From positions 25,873,469-25,937,468 of the forward strand of contig NC_133538.1 of assembly GCF_048544455.1 (NCBI RefSeq): a stretch of 64,000 bases of DNA, in the 5' to 3' direction. The stretch is from Silene latifolia (taxonomy: Eukaryota; Streptophyta; Magnoliopsida; Caryophyllales; Caryophyllaceae). The number at the start of each line of letters is the position of its first letter. Positions within the stretch are counted from its first letter, which is position 1. The notes under the pieces are model-generated. The model saw only the letters and a program-made list of their open reading frames with translations, ran no database searches and had not been told where the DNA came from. Shown here one piece after another: positions 60,501 through 64,000 of this stretch. The translations under genes and the position numbers were made by a program.

Positions 60501-60959
60501 TTTCAACCCATTATCTCTCAAAATCTAAAATTCACTCCCTCCACTCTACTCCTTCCTATCAATTCATCCTTGTAATCATCATATAATTTCAATCTTTATA
60601 ATACAGATTCAATCTTTTATCAAAATTGTAACCATCTTTTGTGTCATAAATATTACTTTGGCGACATATTCCTATGCTCTATCATTTAAACAATAATATA
60701 ATGGAGAAAAATAAGAAAATTTATGATGCATACATACCTTAATCGATAGATGGGTGAAGGATGAGGAATAGGTGCAGCGTTGATGAAGGCGTGGTGGCCG
60801 CCTTGGTGTGAAAAGGAGGGCGCCGACGGGTAGCAAAGGGTTTTGCGCAGGGTTTCGTTTATATGGAAATCAAAGGGGTTTGTGTGGGGTTTCTGTCAAA
60901 ATTATGAGAAGGGGAACTGAATGGACGGTTTTGCTATTACGTGAATAATGGCTATTGTG

Positions 60960-61140
60960 ACGTCGGTTATAAAACGATGTAAAGTGAATACAATCTAAAT
61001 AAACTCGCATCGTTTTTTAATAAAACCGATGTAACGTAAATATATTAACATCGGTTTTTTAATAACCGATGCTATCAACTGATGTAAATAATAAAACTAA
61101 AATGTATAACATCGTCTTTTTGAAAAACCGATGATAAAAA
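60960..61140. repeat. Right subterminal repeats of the CACTA element
   Basis: The same words, more diverged (ACATCGGTTTTTTAATAACCGATG, AACATCGTCTTTTTGAAAAACC-type pairs). Confidence 0.75.
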
Positions 61141-61211
61141 ATTAGATTACATCATTTTTAATAAGAAGTGATGGTATTAAGGTGATGTCAATAGCACTTT
61201 TTCTACTAGTG

Positions 61212-62043
61212 CATTTAATTCCAAATTAAACATAAAAATCATGAAAAAAATCAAAATCAAAATTTTGAACATTCTTTAATAATTTCCAGAACCTGGAAAT
61301 GGCAAAATTTCAACCAAAAATTTCGAATTAATTTTATGACTAATAAAGTTGCCCTTTTATCGATTTTATCACATAAAAATCAATAAACATACCGAATCAA
61401 TCAAAATTAATCATATAACTTTAGATATGATGTTCATATCATATATACAACATTAGAAAAAAAATTCATGCCATAAAATTCATTTTAGCTATTTTTGCTA
61501 AAAATAGTCACTATTTATATCATTTTAACCATTAAAATTATAAATCATGCATAATAAATCACATTTATCTCAAATTTTACATACAATTTGTAAAATATGC
61601 ATGTAACATTATATAATTAAAATTTCATGGCCTGTTTCAAAGTTTAACTATTTTTAGTCATTTAACCTACATTTATACCATTTTTATCACATAAAAATCA
61701 TAAATCATGCAATATTAATCGCATTAACACGAAATTTTACACACAATATATAAAATATGGATGTGAGGTCATACTAAAAAATCACGGCCAGTAATGAAGT
61801 TTAACTATTTTTAGTAAATAAAAGTTCATTTTACTCATAAAAATATAATTATTTCACTAAAAATCATTAAAATAAGCAATAGTCATCGATAAATCATCAA
61901 TATGACCTAAAAATATTTTAGAACTAGAATGTATAACATGCAAAAATTTACGTGGCTTTATCCTTATAAATCACAAAATATCTAGTTTTAATTAAGTTAC
62001 ATCTAACTCGGAAAAACCAAACCGATTATGCATGCAACATCAA
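61212..62043 (-). other. AT-rich leader with imperfect tandem repeats
   Basis: Between the CACTA element and a minus-strand primer site. From about 61,480 to 61,960 three diverged units of roughly 160 bp follow each other, each with 'tttaactatttttagt' and 'ataaatcatgca..aat..cac' blocks. No coding potential. Confidence 0.5.
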
Positions 62044-62044
62044 A

Positions 62045-62057
62045 GCTCTCGATGCCA
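62045..62057 (-). other. Primer binding site, decayed tRNA-Met type
   Basis: Minus strand TGGCATCGAGAGC resembles TGGTATCAGAGC and lies two bases from an LTR end (TGTTAGG on the plus strand). Confidence 0.6.
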
Positions 62058-62059
62058 AT

Positions 62060-62297
62060 TGTTAGGTTCATATACCCCTATTAGACTCATCTAATTAATT
62101 TTATAAATTACCCATATTTTATATTTATGTGCATCTAGTGCATACATAACAAAATAATGAAATATAAGGATGAACTCCTTCAAAAAAAAAATAATATAAG
62201 GATGAAGAGTCTATTGATCAAAAATACTCAAGGGGGGGGGGGGGGGGTGAATTGAGGATTTAAAACTTTTGAAAGCTTTTTCGATTATGTGTATGTA
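62060..62297 (-). repeat. Partial 5' LTR of a minus-strand retroelement
   Basis: It begins TGTTAGGTTCATATACC next to the primer site and is broken at 62,298 by a T-family LTR. It contains a G16 tract (62,232-62,247). It may be the 5' LTR of the Copia-like element whose 3' LTR is at 41,007-42,049, but the visible LTR ends are only weakly alike. Confidence 0.5.
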
Positions 62298-64000
62298 TGA
62301 TGTGACCATAATTAGCGTATATTTAGCCCCCGAATTAGCCTTGTTCCCATGCTTTTTAGTGCATATTTGGGTCATTTCTTATCTTTAGTTCTTTGTTTTG
62401 CATATTCTTTGAGATTTTGATCCCTTGGTAGGAAAGGACTAAGAATCTTGCATTTTCATGGCAAAACGAGACTAAATTGATCGAATTCAATGACCAAGCA
62501 TCAAGGAGAGACAAGATTAGAAGGCCTTTGTACATATTATAGTAGAAGAGTAATGTTGAGAAAGGATCCTTGAGTCCCCAAGGAAATCCCCAAGGAATTT
62601 ATGAAGAAAAGGGAAGAGAAGAAGAAGATGTCTTGCTGAGTGACAATCCGTGCGGATTGTCACCAATCCGGCCGTCCCCCAGCTGCACAATCCGTGCGGC
62701 TTTCCTCTAATCCGCTCGGATTCCACCTCCACAATCCGCCCGGATTCCCTCGAATCCGCTCGGACCCCATCGCCAGAATCCGCCCGTCCCGACCTTATTC
62801 CGCCCGGATTCCAGCACAGCGTGATTTCCTCTTCTCCAAGCTACGAAGAAAGAAGCCCTTCCTTCGAAAAATACCGGCTCCTCCTTGCTCAATCTAAAAA
62901 GTGTAATTACTAGTTTAGCCCTTAGTTAACCCTAATGCATCCTCCCTAATTTCCACTATAAATACCCCATTAGTCTAATTAGAGGAGCATGTTCTTCTTA
63001 TCAATAATTAGAGTAGTTAATATTAATCAAATCTCTCTTTAGTTTTGTAATCAACAATTAATCAAGTTCTAATACAAGTTTTATTTCTCTAATCTCTCTT
63101 TTGTTCATCCTTTATTTTGGGTAATTGAAGATTATTTGGGTTATTGTTAGGAGATTGACAACCTCTCAATCAAGCATTCAAGTACTTCTTTTATCTTTGC
63201 TTTATTATTGGAATCATTAGTAGGTATAATTATCTTAATCCCTTTTAATTATTGTTAATTACTTTCATTTATTCATCATGTTTCATATTGTTGGTATGAT
63301 TGACAACCTTGCTAGCATGATCAACATGATAATGAGTGAGTAGTCTCTTAGCTAGGGTTAATGGGTGATTAGGGGAAACCAACATGGGGAATGATTCATG
63401 CTTAAATTAATATGCTTTCATGTTTTATTTGCTTGCTTGTTTTGATCACAACTCATGCACATGTTATATTTGATGAAATGCTAAGCCTACGAATCCTTGC
63501 ATTTACTATCATCTTCTATCTTTTAAATGAGACTTGTAAGACATAACCCATCTCGAGTCTCATTAGACCATGCATGTTGTTGAGTAGGGAAGATTAAGTC
63601 GACTTGTAGGTGTTGTACAATCTAATCGATTCGGCTCCGGGACCCAAACTTTCCTAGGATTGTAAGATATAACCCAACTCAATCCATCACAACAATAATT
63701 GCTTGCTTATAATTTGAGAACATGTTTGTATGATCAATTCCCATGATTCCCCTATGATCCCATGACACCCTAGTGCTTTTAATCAATTGTTTACACCCCT
63801 TTAATTCATCTTGCTTGTTTATTTTCATTGCTATTTTAGTTTAGTGACCTTCTACATCAACCCAATTTGTGACACCCCTTAGACACCACTAGTTGCAATA
63901 GAAATCTCATTTCAATACCCGTCCCTTGGGATCCGACCTTTACTTGCCTCTTTACTAATTGTAGAGTTGTTTGTGAAGCTATAAATTGTGTTTTGATTCG
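62298..64000 (+). repeat. T-family LTR, second copy, running off the window
   Basis: It starts TGATGTGACCATAATTAGCG like the T LTRs and stays alignable to the window end, probably a few dozen bases short of its terminus. TATA box at 62,957; no G tract behind it. The word array (62,640-62,820) uses mainly AATCCG(C/T)(C/G)CGGATT words and hardly any AGACGCCCG words, unlike element T. Confidence 0.85.

Larger units (their letters stand above)
57240..61211. mobile_element. Complete non-autonomous CACTA element (3,972 bp)
   Basis: The terminal inverted repeats start CACTAGTA(A/G)AAAAAGTGC and pair for about 25 bp with two mismatches. The 3-bp target duplication CAT is perfect (57,237-57,239 and 61,212-61,214). 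Subterminal regions are filled with ACATCGGTTTT / AAAACCGATGT words in both orientations (57,260-57,500 and 60,960-61,140). No transposase domain is visible. On the minus strand short exon-like pieces with splice signals occur (CAG/AGTGTGTATC near 58,015; TTTCAG/GTACGAATGAG near 57,905 ending in a stop), so a remnant or captured gene may run right to left. Confidence 0.9.

Noticed and set aside
60069..60575. Two plus-strand frames in the CACTA element
   Set aside because: Low-complexity, AT-rich, no domain; a minus-strand cargo is more plausible.

Overview
This window looks like heterochromatic or intergenic DNA of a large, repeat-rich plant genome, almost certainly a eudicot. It holds layered LTR retrotransposons of plant type (Ty3 chromovirus, Athila/Tat group with a tRNA-Asp primer site, Ty1/Copia with tRNA-Met-like primer sites), CACTA DNA transposons with TNP2-type transposase, and an L1-like LINE tail. 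I found no host gene, rRNA, tRNA or CRISPR array. The species cannot be fixed from the sequence alone.

Left block (1-28,337). The 3' part of an Athila/Tat-type LTR (1-876) is followed by unassigned sequence. Then come the LTR and RT-to-integrase part of a minus-strand chromovirus (2,383-6,083), a Copia-like LTR with its 3' flank (6,084-8,093), and a minus-strand non-autonomous Athila/Tat element (8,094-12,315). Behind these lies a degenerate gene of the plant 'Transposase_28, putative gypsy type' family. It is split in frame by a 14-kb DNA transposon, N1 (12,618-26,613). N1 was itself hit by two complete but dead Copia elements, each with a 5-bp target duplication (CTAGC and CAAGA).

Middle block (28,338-41,006). 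A second chromovirus-type LTR with a perfect tRNA-Met primer site leads into 3.4 kb of non-coding interior. It is followed by an LTR of the same family as window start, and then a CACTA element with palindromic subterminal repeats. The CACTA transposase gene is broken: stops, a missing segment, and a LINE insertion in an intron flanked by a 15-bp duplication.

Right block (41,007-64,000). A decayed minus-strand Copia-like element was split by a complete 9.8-kb Athila-like element T (45,575-55,374; two 1,748-bp LTRs; CATAT duplication). T has two ORFs but no pol. Further right are a complete 3,972-bp non-autonomous CACTA element (57,240-61,211; CAT duplication), an AT-rich leader with a minus-strand primer site and LTR, and a second T-family LTR running off the window.

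The most interesting signals are dense arrays of short palindromic words (core TCGATCGA in four LTR families; AATCCG..CGGATT and AAGACG..CGTCTT words in the T family). They sit in LTRs and again inside the same elements, even in coding sequence. Also notable are a shared ORF type in the two pol-less Athila/Tat elements, and two small stem-loops preserved between diverged copies, one with a compensatory base-pair change.
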